DNA of 64,000 nt from Amphirosellinia nigrospora (taxonomy: Eukaryota; Ascomycota; Sordariomycetes; Xylariales; Xylariaceae): the NCBI GenBank assembly GCA_004123355.1, contig SCHM01000001.1:558001-622000 (forward strand), given 5' to 3'. The position numbers and the translations under genes are program-made. Shown one piece after another: positions 46,056 to 58,018 of this stretch. Under the pieces are notes generated by a model. It saw only the letters and a list, made by a program, of their open reading frames with translations. It did not search any database and was not told the DNA's origin. How positions within the stretch are numbered: the stretch's first letter is position 1; each line of letters opens with the position of its first letter.

Positions 46056-46877
46056 GAGGTAGATCAACTATGTCGCCGAACAGGCTGATCGGGAGTATTG
46101 CCACACGGACAAGCCACAGGACATAGTCACAGGAGCCACACAGAGTCCTGGAGAATCCTGGAGGCCGACTTCACTTCGATCATTTTCGTGTGCTGAGACA
46201 TAGACATGTTGGCAGAATAGCATTGATTAGAGGAGTTATACCTTCGGAGGCTTGCGAGGAATAAAAGGTTCGAGAACTCGCCTATAAAGTGAAGACATGG
46301 GCGAGGTTATGTTGAACTCGGGATTGGGAAACCAGAGCCCCTGGAGATCCTAAAGAGATTATTAGCTGAGTCCGAACTCAAATTTTGAAGCACTTGAGCT
46401 CAAGCCCTTGTTACAAGCATCTTCATGTTACTGTGAACGTGGGACACTTAAGAAGAGAGTGTTAATAAACTAAATGTGCAGAGCGGCCTGGCGCTGGTGA
46501 CGATCTATGGAAAAGCACTCCGTCTTGCCAAATTAGACCAGGCCTTAGTGCATAAGATGATTCTTTACGGAAACTTTCAACTGCTCACTCCATTGATTCT
46601 ACACCATTAGTATTTACTTGCTACCTGAAGTAGTGCCCTGTGTGTTGGAAGGGGGCAAATTAGGCGAAGAAAATAGGGGGAATTGATAGGGGTCCTGTCA
46701 TGCACAAACACTAGATTTCCTTATTTTATTTTGCTTATACACTTAGCTATACGCTACTTAAGGGACATTTTCTTGTTTATACCCTACCTCCTATTTTATC
46801 TAAAAACCTAAATTTGGAGACACAGACAACTGACTGATACGCAAATATTTTTTTAACCCTATTCAAATAACTCGTTA
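46056..46877. other. Convergent 3' region, AT-rich
   Basis: An 822-bp gap between the orphan gene and the end of threonine synthase. No coding sequence recognised. Confidence 0.45.
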
Positions 46878-49228
46878 CTATATCACTATTGCTGATCCCC
46901 TTTCGCCCACAAGGTCTAACTCTACCTGCTGCTTCACAATACGGCCAACCTTTTCCCACGAGTTTTCTACGAACGTAACTCGCTTCTCCTTGTGCAGGAG
47001 ATCCTTAAACTCGACGGGAAGCACCTGTTCGTCGAAGTTGAAATCAGACTCGCCTTTAAGTGCAGACTCGACGGCCCTGAGAATTTAGCGGGGTGGGCTG
47101 TTGACAGAGAGATATGGTTCACATTGGCACCAGGTCCCGCGAGTGACCTTATCGCTGCCGCGACACCGACTGCCGAGTGCGGATCGAGGACATATTGTGT
47201 CCGTTGGTAGCATGACCGTATCGTCTCAAGTGTCTCTGGATCGCTCACGCGCTCGCTTTCAAAGGTCTGTCGACCAGCTTGCAATATGTCCTGATGCACT
47301 GGACCAAAACCGCCAGACCTCTTTAGTGACTGATACCAAGTCGTGACCTCTTGCCCCGCTTGTTTCTTGTTGAATTGGTCATCCATCCCAACAGTCGAGG
47401 CGAAGCCTAGGTAATATGAGTATCAGTACACATTATAGATGAAAGTATGTAGGGCCGTACCTTCTGCTAGGAACCACATCAGTCTTTCGAAATTACTGGA
47501 AACAAGTATATCCATGGCGGGGCTTAGAGTTTCCTTGCAACCGTCCTTATGTACATGCGCTTCGTCGGCATTCCCGTTTGCGGCAGGTTGTTTCTCGTAG
47601 CGACCCGTTTTCCAGAATCGGTATAGGATATCGTTCCTACACCACAAAGTGTCAGCGACATCAGCACAAGATTTGCCTCCAGATCGGGTGCTGGGACATC
47701 CAGAACCTGAAAGGATCGCGCCCCCTCCCTCGATAACTTACTCATTTGTTGCCACTAGCAGCGCATCAGAATCATAATATCGATAGTTTGGAAGGCAACT
47801 ACATACCGACTAATTTGTCTACTGGCAACCCCATCCTAGTTGCAAGGTACCCCGCGAGAATGTTACCGAAATTCCCGGTCGGCGTCACGAACCGGACTTT
47901 ATCCCCTATTTTAAAGGAGGTAGAGGTTCTCGCAAGGGAAAAATAAGCGTAGAAGTAGTAGACAATCTGCGCGAGTATCCAGTATAGAAAGTTGATAGAA
48001 ATTTACAGCGCCAAGTTTGAGTACTTTCATTGGTGGCTGAGTCGCTGAAAAGGGCTTTGACAATATCCTGCAGGTGCTGTCAGTCTACTAGCCCATTCAT
48101 TTTCATGCATCCATCTTACCTGACAATCGTCAAACGTCCCGGTGACGGCAATGTTATGCACGTTGGCATCAAGACACGTCGTCATCTGAGCCTCTGGATC
48201 TGTAGAGGATACTGAAATAGTTCCAGAATGTTTTCAACCGGTATTCTATCTCTTTTCGTTATACTTGTATTGGTAGATACGAATTTGTGACGTCCGGTAT
48301 TTGAGGGACTAGAGCGGGTCTACTTACAGGGCTGACGCGGTCCTTTGGGTGCAGTATGAATACGGACACACCTTTTTACCTCTAAGCCCATAAATAGCTG
48401 CCGAGCCAGTCTAGTATATGGTTAGAACTATGGTGAAATGGAGGGTTATGTCTTGGTGTAAGTACATCACCGCTGGTTGCGCCAACAACTGTTAAGTGAT
48501 GTCGATCTATTATCATTCGATTAGCTCTCGCTCGTACCGGCTCGTGTTATTTAGGTGAGAGATTGGTATTAGAGGGGCCAGGTAATAAAAATGGCCACAC
48601 CTTTCCCTTCCTTCCCCTTATTTCTCCGCACGAGAAAGTATTCAAATAGGTTTCCGAGGAATTGCAAAGCGCCTAGAACACTATGAGCTCGGGAGAGTCA
48701 AGGGCATTCGCACTAAGACGCACAATCTTGAAAGAATAGCTTGGGCCGTGGAATAGCTCAAGAAGATATAGGTTGTTGTCTTGTAGGTGGCTAGGGGGGC
48801 AACATTGTCGGCTCGAAAGGTGGAATAGCTTCTCTCAATGATTTCTTTTAGGTCGTCGGCTGGGATCTCATCGGACGATATATACAGACTGAAGATGCGG
48901 AAGGCCAATTCAGTATATGACAGGTCTTTCCATTCTTGCTAGTGACCAATAGTTAGCTAGCTTCATCACGAGGGCTTATACACTGGTGAAATACCCAATT
49001 GGTGGCCGAAGGTATCTGGTGAGGCAAGAACAGGCCACCATCTGCGGCGAGGCCTTTGAGGACGACGGTCTCGAAGGAAAGCTTGAGGCATAATTAATTA
49101 GCACGAGGGTCCCAAAAAAAAAAGAACTCGGGTGGACGAATGTATACACATACGCCATAGTCATCGCCTCTTGTTGAAAGGTAGGACTGGGAGGCTGTGT
49201 GATTGTCGCTTGCTCTGTCTTGATACAT
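46878..49228 (-). CDS. THR4: Threonine synthase, 11 exons with a 13-nt microexon, frame breaks
   Basis: A PLP enzyme converting O-phosphohomoserine to threonine. Exons (high to low): 49154-49228, 48995-49081, 48938 to about 48727, 48601-48672, 48466-48506, 48328-48410, 48120-48199, 47817-48067, 47742-47754, 47461-47636 and 46878-47406. Motifs: SYLSTRGDDYG, LKGLAADGGLFLP, ELFHGPSYSFK (PLP Lys region), VVGATSGD joined to TGSAAIYG, VTPTGNFGNILAGY, DILYRFWKTGRYE and YVLDPHSAVGVAAA; the C-terminus is FVENSWEKVGRIVKQQ... The 13-nt microexon supplies VATNE between DKLV and NDILYRF. Several breaks (near 48785, 48730, 48665, 48390, 48190 and 47060) fit one missing base; one near 48000 fits an extra T. 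Divergent from LYS2. Confidence 0.96.
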
Positions 49229-49763
49229 GTTGGCGGCGAACCGTCTATTTCTTCTCCTATAAGTACAGGCGGTTAGGTATACGGTGTCTGTTAAGGAAGA
49301 TTTCAATATAAATTATGCCCTCCAATGACCAATAGCCCCTGGCTAGTTAGGTACCTGGCTCCTACATCGGCTGCCTGCCCCTCCGGAACATGATCACCCG
49401 AACCGAAGCTGGGGAGGAAGCAGGCGAGGTAGGTAGGAACCAACTTCCTAAATAGGGATTTCCCTTTTGGGACACGACCCAGAGGTCAGACCCGCATTAG
49501 TATTATTCTTGGGCCAATTCTAACCCTTACAACCCAACACTGATTTTGTTGTAATGACTGAATGCACTCTCAATTCCGCGATCGGACCTAGACTTCTCCA
49601 AAAGTTTCGTCATGGTCAATTCCAAGCGGCTGGAAATCTATATATTGCCATGCGATAGAGATAGTGCTGCCCAGAGTATACACCTATACTAGCTATTTCG
49701 GTTGACTGCCGAGCTTTGGATGCGTGGCTCAAGGACCAATTCAAGACTACAATTGCTCGCATC
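49229..49763. promoter_or_regulatory. Shared divergent promoter THR4/LYS2
   Basis: A 535-bp head-to-head interval between two amino-acid biosynthesis genes of the aspartate and alpha-aminoadipate routes. A TGACTGA at 49555-49561 is one base off the TGACTCA site of Gcn4/CpcA-type general amino-acid control factors; this is a weak match. GGTACC and TAGGTAGG motifs lie near 49350 and 49430. Confidence 0.5.
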
Positions 49764-52700
49764 ATGGCTCAGGCTCAGTCTCAGGCTCAGGCTCAGTCTC
49801 GGGCTGGATTACCAGACCCGACTGCGGATCTGCAATGGTCAAATTTTGTAGGCGCAATTCACGACATTTTTGGCCAACAGGCCGAGGCACACCCGGACCG
49901 CGTGTGTGTCGTCGAGACGGCCTCGTCAACGACGCCTGAACGTCGCTTCACCTATCGCGAGGTCTACGAGGCCACCAACACCCTCGCACACTACCTACAT
50001 GATTCCGGCGTCACCAACGGCGATGTGGTCATGATTTGGGCCCATAGATCTGTCGACCTCGTCGTCAGCTTAATGGGCACTCTGGTACTTCTCCCTCCTT
50101 GCCCGTTTCTGTGCTTTATATAGACATAATGCTCATCATGCTCTACCTGCCAGGCCGCCGGCGCTACTATGACTGTCCTGGATCCTGCTTATCCCCGGCA
50201 CGCCAGCAGATCTACCTCGAAGTATCCCAACCCCGCGCTTTGATCAGGATAGGGAGGGCCACCGATGAGAACGGCCCTTTGGCCCCCCTGGTCCAGAAGT
50301 ATATCGACGAACAATTGCAACTAAAGGCTGAAGTGCCTGAGCTCCGTCTCCATGACGGTGGTTTGCTCTCGGGTAGCAGCGGCCACGACATCTTCGAAAA
50401 AGCCAGGCAGTCGGCTACTGTCCCGCCTCCTGTAGTCGTTGGTCCTGATTCTAATCCCACACTATCCTTCACATCAGGTGCGTATGAAAACCTCTCGTAC
50501 CTGATCTATCAATTTCCTTGTTTTGTATAATCTCGCAGATGCCCTGAATGTGGAGTTTGGTAATGTTGGTTAACATATTTCTATCCACGTAGGGAGCGAG
50601 GGCCGACCCAAGGGAGTTCTCGGCCGCCACTATAGTTTGACGCGGTACTTCCCTTGGATGGCCAAGCGCTTCAACCTCTCTGCAGACAGCAGATTTACCA
50701 TGCTCAGCGGTTTGGCCCATGACCCAATACAGCGCGATGTGTTTACGCCGCTCTTCATGGGCGCCCAGGTAAGTCGTTTGAGTGTTCTATTCCCCTTTTG
50801 ACATGCCTCAAACGTAAATTACCTTAATGCGCTGCTCCCGCAACTGCTACAAGCTCCCGAACCGCTGGGAAATTATTGTTGTGAGTGGGAAAGGTTGACT
50901 CCAGTGTTATATGTAGTTGCTCGTCCCCGCCAAAGAGGACATCCAACACGAGAAACTTGCCGAGTGGTTCCGCGAACATAAACCTACTGTCACTCACTTG
51001 ACACCCGCGTAAGTACTCCTCGTAACAAATTACTTCTTGTTTTTAGAGAACGAAGTTTCCTGTCTAGGATGAAGAGAGTGTCTAGAAGGTTCTGAAACAC
51101 ACAAATCGGCATTAAATAGTAATTACTGACTTCGAGTGTTGTAGAATGGGGCAAATTTTAGTCGGCGGCGCCACTGCCGAATTCCCGAGCCTTGAGCAGG
51201 TCTTCTTTGTTGGTGACGTCCTGACAACGAGAGACTGTCGATCTCTCAGACGCTTAGCAATCAATGCCACTATCCAGAATATGTTTGGCTCAACAGAGGT
51301 TAGTTACTTGAGGGCTTTGTTTCCCTCTTGCCATGTCTAAAAGGGGTAACTCTCACCATAAGTGAATATTGCTAACTCCGTATTATAAATAGACCCAGAG
51401 AGCAGTCAGCTACTACGAAGTTCCTAGTAGAGCCAATGATCCCGACTTCCTAGATAAGCTCAAGAAGGATACCATCCCGGCAGGCCGGGGCATGGAGAAT
51501 GTTCAACTTTTGATTCTCAACACAGAAGACCATACCAAACTATGTGGTATCGGCGAAACAGGAGAGATTTGGGTCCGGGCCGCGGGGCTCGCCGAAAGTG
51601 CGTACCCTCGCAGCTATTTTCTTCCTGTTTCGGCAACTTTCAGAGCATGATATATCCTTTTTGGGGTGTGATATCTTCTTGAAGCTTCTGACACCCTCAC
51701 TATTCACACTATAATCAGCAATAGCTAACTCCTAGGGTTGTAGTGTATCTCGGGGATTCGGCTCTTAATGAGAAAAAGTTCGTGCCGAATTGCTTCGTTG
51801 ATAACCAGAAGTGGGTCGAACAGGACAGGAAAGATGCCAACGACGAACCTTGGAGACGCTACTATAAGGGCCCACGCGATCGAAGTGCGTAATCCTCGCA
51901 GCTATTTTTCTTTCTGCTTTGGTACCTTTCAGAGCACGATGTTTCCTTCTTGGGACGTGAAAATGTCTCGAAGCTTCTGACACGCTCACAATTCACGCTC
52001 TAAATAGCAATAACTGACTCCGAGTGTTGTAGTGTATCGAACCGGCGACCTTGGTAGATACTTGGAGTCGGGAGACGTCGATGTAATTGGGCGTGCTGAC
52101 GACTCACAAATCAAGATCCGGGGTTTCAGAATCGAGCTAAATGAAATTGATAGCAACTTGAGCCAGCACCCCCTTATTCGCGACTGCAAAACGCTTGTCC
52201 GGCGGAATCGTGACGAAGAACAAACCCTGGTGAGCTACATCGTTCCCGAAGCAGCAGAATGGCGGCGTAGAGCCATGGAAGACATCGAAGACGAGGGCAT
52301 CAAAATGGGTCCGGTAACAGTCTTCCAGAAGAAGTATCGAATGATGCAAAAGGAAGTACGAGAACATTTGAAGTCGCGCTTACCGGCATATGCTGTTCCA
52401 ACCATATACCTAGTATTGGACAAGCTTCCTCTTAACCCTAATGGCAAGGTGGATAAACCTAACCTTCCTTTCCCTGATGTCGCTGAGCGTGTCGAAGAGG
52501 CCTCTGAGGAAGACATGAAGAACTGGGAATCACTTACTGAGATGCAGCGTACTGTGGCCCAGAAGTGGGCTGACCTTGTTCGTGGTCTAAATCCCAAATC
52601 CATCCGGCCAGAGGATAGCTTCTTCGATCTCGGCGGGCATAGTCTTTTGGCGCAGCAGCTACTCTTAAACTTCAGAAAGGAGCTGCAAGCTGACCTGACG

Positions 52701-54152
52701 ATCAACAATCTGTATAGTTCAGCGACCCTAGCTGGATTCACTGCTGAGGTAGAGAAGCAGCTGAAAAAGGCTAGCGGAGTCCCTACTGAGGAGAGCGAAG
52801 AAGGCGATCCGGTTTATGCGCAGTCTCTCGACGCATTATTAGCTAAATTGCCTACGAAGTATCATACTGCGGACTTGCAGTCACTGAATAGCTCAGGGCA
52901 GCTCACCGTTTTCCTCACTGGAGCAACGGGTTTCCTGGGCTCGTATCTTGTGAAGGACATACTTGAGCGCACACGACGCGAGATCAAGCTTATCGCTCAT
53001 GTTCGAGCTGTCAAGGACGCCGCCACAGGACTGGACAGACTCAAAACGCGCTCTTGGAGCTTATGGGCTATGGAAAGACGATTGGTTGCCTAGGCTAAGC
53101 TGTGTAATTGGCGATCTTTCACAACCCAACTTAGGCATGAACGAGTCAGATTGGCAGAGAGTGGTAAATGAAGCTGATGTGGTCATCCACAATGGCGCGA
53201 CAGTTCACTGGGTGAAGACATACCAGGACATGATGGCATCAAACGTCCTTTCTACACTAGATGCCATGGCGTTGTGTAATGAAGGGAAGCCTAAAATCTT
53301 CAGTTATGTGAGCTCTACAAGTGTCCTCGATAATGACCATTATATCAAGCTATCGTCGGAACGGGTCGGAACGGGCAAGGCGCGATCTACGAGAGCGATG
53401 ACATGGACGGTAGTCGACGCGGCTTGGGGACTGGATACGGCCAGACCAAATGGGTGTCGGAAAAACTCGTACGCGAGGCTGGAAACCGCGGTCTGATAGG
53501 ATCTGTGATACGCCCAGGTTACATCTTGGGTGACATACTGACGGGAGTCTGCAACACGGACGACTTCTTGATACGCATGTTGAAAGGTTGTGTGCAGCTA
53601 AAAGCAAGGCCTCGAATCGTTAACACGGTGAACGCCGTTGGCGTCAACCACGTTGCGCGCGTAGTTGTCGCATCAGCTCTAAATCCCATTCCTCACGGTG
53701 TACATGTCGTCCACGTTACCGCCCATCCGCGATTCGCAATGAACGAATACCTGTCCATCATGGAATACTATGGCTATAAAGCACCTGAAGTCAGCTACGA
53801 CGACTGGAAGCTTGAACTGGAAAAGTTCGTCTCGGCTGGTACCTTGGAGAAGGATCAAGAACAGCATGCCCTCATGCCGTTATTCCATTTTTGCATGAAT
53901 GATCTTCCGGCGAACACGCGCGCGCCATTCCTCGACGACCGCAACGCGGTAGCGGTGCTCAAGGCGGACGCAGAGAATTGGACAGGGCTAGACGAGAGCT
54001 TCGGCCATGGAATCGGCAGAGACGAGGTCGGACGATACCTTGGGTATCTCGCGAAAATCGGATTTATTGCTCTACCGTCTGAGAAGGGAAGGCCGTTGCC
54101 TGAGATACTCGTAGATGCGCAAGCTGTGGGTGGACGTGGCGGGGTCGCGTAG
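49764..54152 (+). CDS. LYS2: L-2-aminoadipate reductase (LYS2), three frame breaks
   Basis: An NRPS-like enzyme of fungal lysine biosynthesis that adenylates alpha-aminoadipate, loads it on a carrier domain and reduces it with NADPH. Start ATG 49764 gives a Gln/Ala repeat then [13 protein letters not shown]. Exons: 49764-50084, 50154-50477, 50593-50768, 50917-51008, 51145-51298, 51393-51597, 51744-51884 and 52033-54152. Adenylation motifs: [33 protein letters not shown], then [13 protein letters not shown]. Carrier: [15 protein letters not shown], Ser being the phosphopantetheine site. Reductase: [20 protein letters not shown], and YGQTKW with the Tyr/Lys pair. About 1,177 residues. Breaks at about 50190 and 53378 fit one missing base; one at about 53043 fits an extra A. 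Introns 3-7 are mutually similar (see separate entries). Confidence 0.97.
51009..51144 (+). repeat. LYS2 intron 4, member of intron family
   Basis: A 136-nt GT-AG intron. Its 3' end TGACTTCGAGTGTTGTAG differs from that of intron 7 by one base over 18, and 29 of the last 32 bases agree. An internal TTAGAGAACGAAGTTTCCT matches the corresponding part of intron 7 with few differences. Confidence 0.8.
51598..51743 (+). repeat. LYS2 intron 6, member of intron family
   Basis: A 146-nt intron starting GTGCGTA. It aligns with intron 7 along its full length, by eye at roughly 75-80% identity, sharing CTCGCAGCTATTTT, CTTTCAGAGCA, GAAGCTTCTGACAC and the GTTGTAG acceptor. The exon bases next to it (CGAA before, TGTAT after) are also shared with intron 7. 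Confidence 0.85.
51885..52032 (+). repeat. LYS2 intron 7, member of intron family
   Basis: A 148-nt intron starting GTGCGTA and ending TGACTCCGAGTGTTGTAG. It is the best match to both intron 6 (whole length) and intron 4 (3' half and an internal block). It lies 141 bp downstream of intron 6. Confidence 0.85.
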
Positions 54153-56019
54153 ACCTCCAAAATATTTGCTCTACTCGAGACATGATTGTGAAGCGTGATA
54201 TTATAGGTTCTGGTGGTGTTAGGCTATTCATTTGTCTGCGTCTCTATATAGAGTTGCGTTCCAGCAAGATACACGGCGCATTCGAGGACTTGGTTCCACT
54301 AGAGAAAAAAAGTAGTCTAGAAGGCACCTCAAAACGGAAATGCGAATGTTATTATACAATGATGTATCCAGTTTGCATTATTAGCTTTTGATTTCCAGGA
54401 CAGATGGCTAGAATAATCAAAGCTGAAAATCTCAGATATGAGGTATGATAAATTAGAGTGTCCCTATTGGGAGTGAATCCGTCTTCTACTAATACATACA
54501 TACATTTAGTTAGTCATTCTTGTACACTATCAGAACTCAGGATTCGCTATGCCAGGGAACAGTGAAGTCCAAAGGGGGCGTAAAGATATATATGTCTTAT
54601 CCCGCCACCTCTCTCTTTATGATTGCCATAAAGCTGTATATCTAGCTCTAAAGGATATATATATGTATACATAGGTATATACAACACGGAGAGTCGGCGC
54701 AGTTACAACAACAAGAGGTGATGATCAAAGGGGTGATGAATCAGCGTTACGCGCGATGCAACGTGGACTAGAAGGCCTACGGGTTTTATTTATCTACGCT
54801 CATTAATTAATTACTTAACACCATCTTGTTTTGAAACTGATCGAACTACATTCGTTTAGGAAAAAAAAAAAAAAAAAAAAGGAGACACAACTGAGACGCT
54901 AGGTAGGTAATATGAACTTATATAGATATTTCAAGCATCTACCAGAAAACGTCTGCCTACCGACCCTACAGGGTGACTGAGGAAGGGACCGGCGTTCGGT
55001 ACCAAGGACAACGCGGCGAGATGAGTATATCCCAACAACAGCCTACGCATAACTGCTTCTAGTATAAGGGCATGGCAAGACTCTAAAACAACGTATTTAT
55101 TTATTCATAAACATCAAACTGCGCGTGCTCTCCCTCTAAGCGTAGCTGTGATGTGTACTGTATGTATTGTATTGTATGGTGCATGAATTGTCGTATTCCC
55201 CAGACTTCCACTTGTCTACCCCGCCCGATTCCGACCTGCTATATCTTCCGGTAAAGTCGACCAAAATGCTCTTATAACTGAATTCATCGCAGATGTGGTA
55301 GTGGTTGAGAGAACCAATACACAGACTTCCTTTGCCATCCGAAAACGCCTATACGATGCCAACGAGTATGTGAAAACAAATGCGTCGCCTATCAAATCCG
55401 CCCAAATCAGATAGAAACAACCTAGGGAACATAACGTCATCCCCGGTTAGTCAGGATCTACTGACAATAGAACAAAGAATTTAACCCATTATTAGATTAC
55501 TAAGTCCTTTGTAGTCGAGGCACCTGACAAAAGCGTTGACATTATCGTCAAATCATGAAAATTCCGTCAAATCGTTAGACGAGCAGGCCGTGTAGGTATT
55601 GTCTTGAAATATGCATGTGAAGAAAAAGAAGAAAAAAAAGTGAAGCCGTAATTGTAGATATTGAATAAAAGTCTCGTCATGTCCTCGATAGACTGTCCTC
55701 CTTTGCGCATAGAACGAACATCTGTCTTGCGAGCGCTACAGGAGTAGCTAAGAGCCGAGATGCGTAAACAAATGGCGCATCCAAAGGTAAACCGAAAACA
55801 CTGTGCGATATTAAACGCAACTAGCGCAAACCACGCTGGGATAATAAGCGTGGAACAGGCGCAAGGAGCGATTTGCCGCGGACAGTTGATCTTATAGCTC
55901 AGGTATTGAATAGGCAGCTGAGAAAAGGAAGAGTGTGTTTGTTACCACAACACAATTCAATTCCTGAATGCCACGAGACCGGTTCGTTGTTACAGATCCA
56001 GCCCGATTCAAGTTGCTAC
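54153..56019. other. Convergent 3' region, 1.9 kb, with poly(A) tract
   Basis: A gap between the LYS2 stop and the stop of the NYN-domain gene. It contains a run of about 20 A (54860-54879) and AT-rich simple sequence (54650-54680). No conserved frame is seen. It is unusually long for a region between two 3' ends, so a non-coding or lost gene is possible. Confidence 0.45.
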
Positions 56020-58018
56020 TCACGCCAGTGAAGGATGGAGATCCGCATTAAGCTCCTCGAGGAAATCATCTAGGTAAATGATACGAAAGCGGCTCCCATG
56101 CTTGCTCCTGAAAACGGGGTTCATCCAGGCCGAGGAGATAGTCGCCTTCCAAGTGACCAACTCCAGACTCCAGCCCTGAGACAAGGCACGGTTGGCGTAT
56201 TCCAGAAAGCCATCTGAAAACTCTGCCTGTGCGGCGTCTCCGGTCGCGAGGATCATACTGCCAGGTTCTTGCATGGCGTCTAAGATGCTATTCATCATAT
56301 TCAGATGCAGAATCTCGTCGACACCTGCTCACCATTTCTGGTTTCATAGCTGGCTCTAGCTGTATCCTCAACTGACTCATCGCCACTGGTCACCAAATTA
56401 GACTGGGAAGAAACGCTGGGCCCTTGCACAGGTGCCTTGCGTCTCCGCCCAATCTTGACAGGTGAGACTTTCTGCACCCGACTCAGGATACTTGTTTTTA
56501 CCCTTGTTTTTCCGCATCGACGAAATGTTGAGGCCATTGCGTCCGGCTAACAATATGGCTGGCGACAGAGCTTGCGAGAACTTTCTTCTTAGTTGTTCGA
56601 TTCCGCTCCATGATAGAAGCCAAGACCTTGAAATTGAAAGCTGGTGCGCGGATGCGGCGCTCCACGGGGATATTCTGTGAGATCTTCCACGAGTTACAGA
56701 ACCCAATATGAATGTTGGACATGTCGACAAATATATGTAAGGGTTTCACGGACCCAGTGGAATTGTCCTTAGCGCTATAAGGGGCCAGCTTAAGCATAAA
56801 ATCATGATACACAGTATCATATTGGCCTCGTTGAGGTGTTGCTGCAGAGATATCCGTAGGCTGGTCCAAGACGCTGAAGTTGTCCTCATCACTAACCATG
56901 GGAATTATTTCAGATATGTGAAACGCCGGATGCTTCTTTTTCAACGCCTCGGCTTCGTCAATGATAGGAATCACATCCGGGTAGCCATGTCGTCTGGCCG
57001 TTTCCTTAGCCTTTCCTGGCGTGATTGCTCCTTTGATGTAGAATTCGAAAATCCGCTCAGGGCCCCAGAATGGTTTTGCTTTGTCGACTACCTCTAAAGT
57101 AGGAGAGGGAGATTGTTGAGATCCCGGAGTGGAGGGAGGGGCACTCTTCGCTGTCGTCTCTGGGGCCAAAAAGCCTCTAACTATGCCATGCAGTGATTCG
57201 GCGGTGGGGATTATCTCGATGGTTGGGATTCTCTCCCCAGTTGTACAAACGGACAGGGTGTCGAACTCCGATGATTTATTAATATCGCGACATACAATAG
57301 GGCGCGAACCGTGGCCATTTTCCTCGTCTTCAGAAAACGAGAATGTGATCGGTGAAAGGAATGTAGGTCTTGCGATAGGATCATTAGATCTGTATGTGGG
57401 GAAATACGTAGATTGAGAGCTAAAAGCTGTTTTACTGTTGACGGGGGTAGACAACGACGAGTGGAGAGTGGTTTCCCCGTCGGAAGAGAAGGAATCATCA
57501 CCAGTTAGGATGGTAGGGGGGGTATCGGCGCCCAAGGAGTGCCAAACCCAGAGGAAAAGCGAGAAGATGAAGTAGAATTCCTCGATTGACTAGGTGACCT
57601 GATCAAGATGATGTCCTCATCGGAATAGGCAGACGGTGTGCCGGCCGAGACGAAGTCGCCATCAGGATGCGTAGATTTGGCCAGCTGACTGAGGTTGCTA
57701 CTCGTGAGAGTTGCAGAAACTCCAGGTTCAGTATATGCAGTGCTACCACAAATGTTAGAAACAATAACATGTTAAGATAAAGTGGCGGGGAGAATTGTTG
57801 AACAACAACAATGAACTACAGGAGATTGTGATGAATATGACTGACCTCTTGCCAAGAGTAACGCTGGGGCTGAAGACTGTCAGCAACCCATCACCCAGAT
57901 GCGGGATGGAGGACCGTTTCTTAGTGACCCGAGAGCCACCAGGGCCCGGTCGCTGAGGAAATGCCATCATCTTCATCGCCGGCGACAGCGATGGTACGTT
58001 GGCGGGGCTGTCAGGCAT
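56020..58018 (-). CDS. NYN-domain (PIN-like) protein, three frame breaks
   Basis: NYN domains are PIN-like RNase folds found in MARF1/limkain-type RNA regulators. Exon 1 (57846-58018) starts MPDSPANVPSLSPAMKMM. A 103-nt intron (GTCAGT...GGTAG) leads to exon 2 (56020-57742). A Ser/Pro-rich N-terminal half is followed by the NYN core. This has LHIFVDMSNIHIGF with the first acidic residue, then the second half EILHLNMMNSILDAM, SMILATGDAAQAEFSDGF and GWSLELVTWK, ending FRIIYLDDFLEEL. Between them a basic segment KVSPVKIGRRRKAP interrupts the domain. Frame changes at about 57522, 56503 and 56318 each fit one missing base. The target RNA is unknown. Confidence 0.86.

Noticed and set aside
49764-54152. 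A nonribosomal peptide synthetase for a secondary metabolite
   Set aside because: The A-T-R order, the HNGATVHWV and YGQTKW reductase motifs, and block-by-block match to fungal LYS2 identify the primary-metabolism enzyme.
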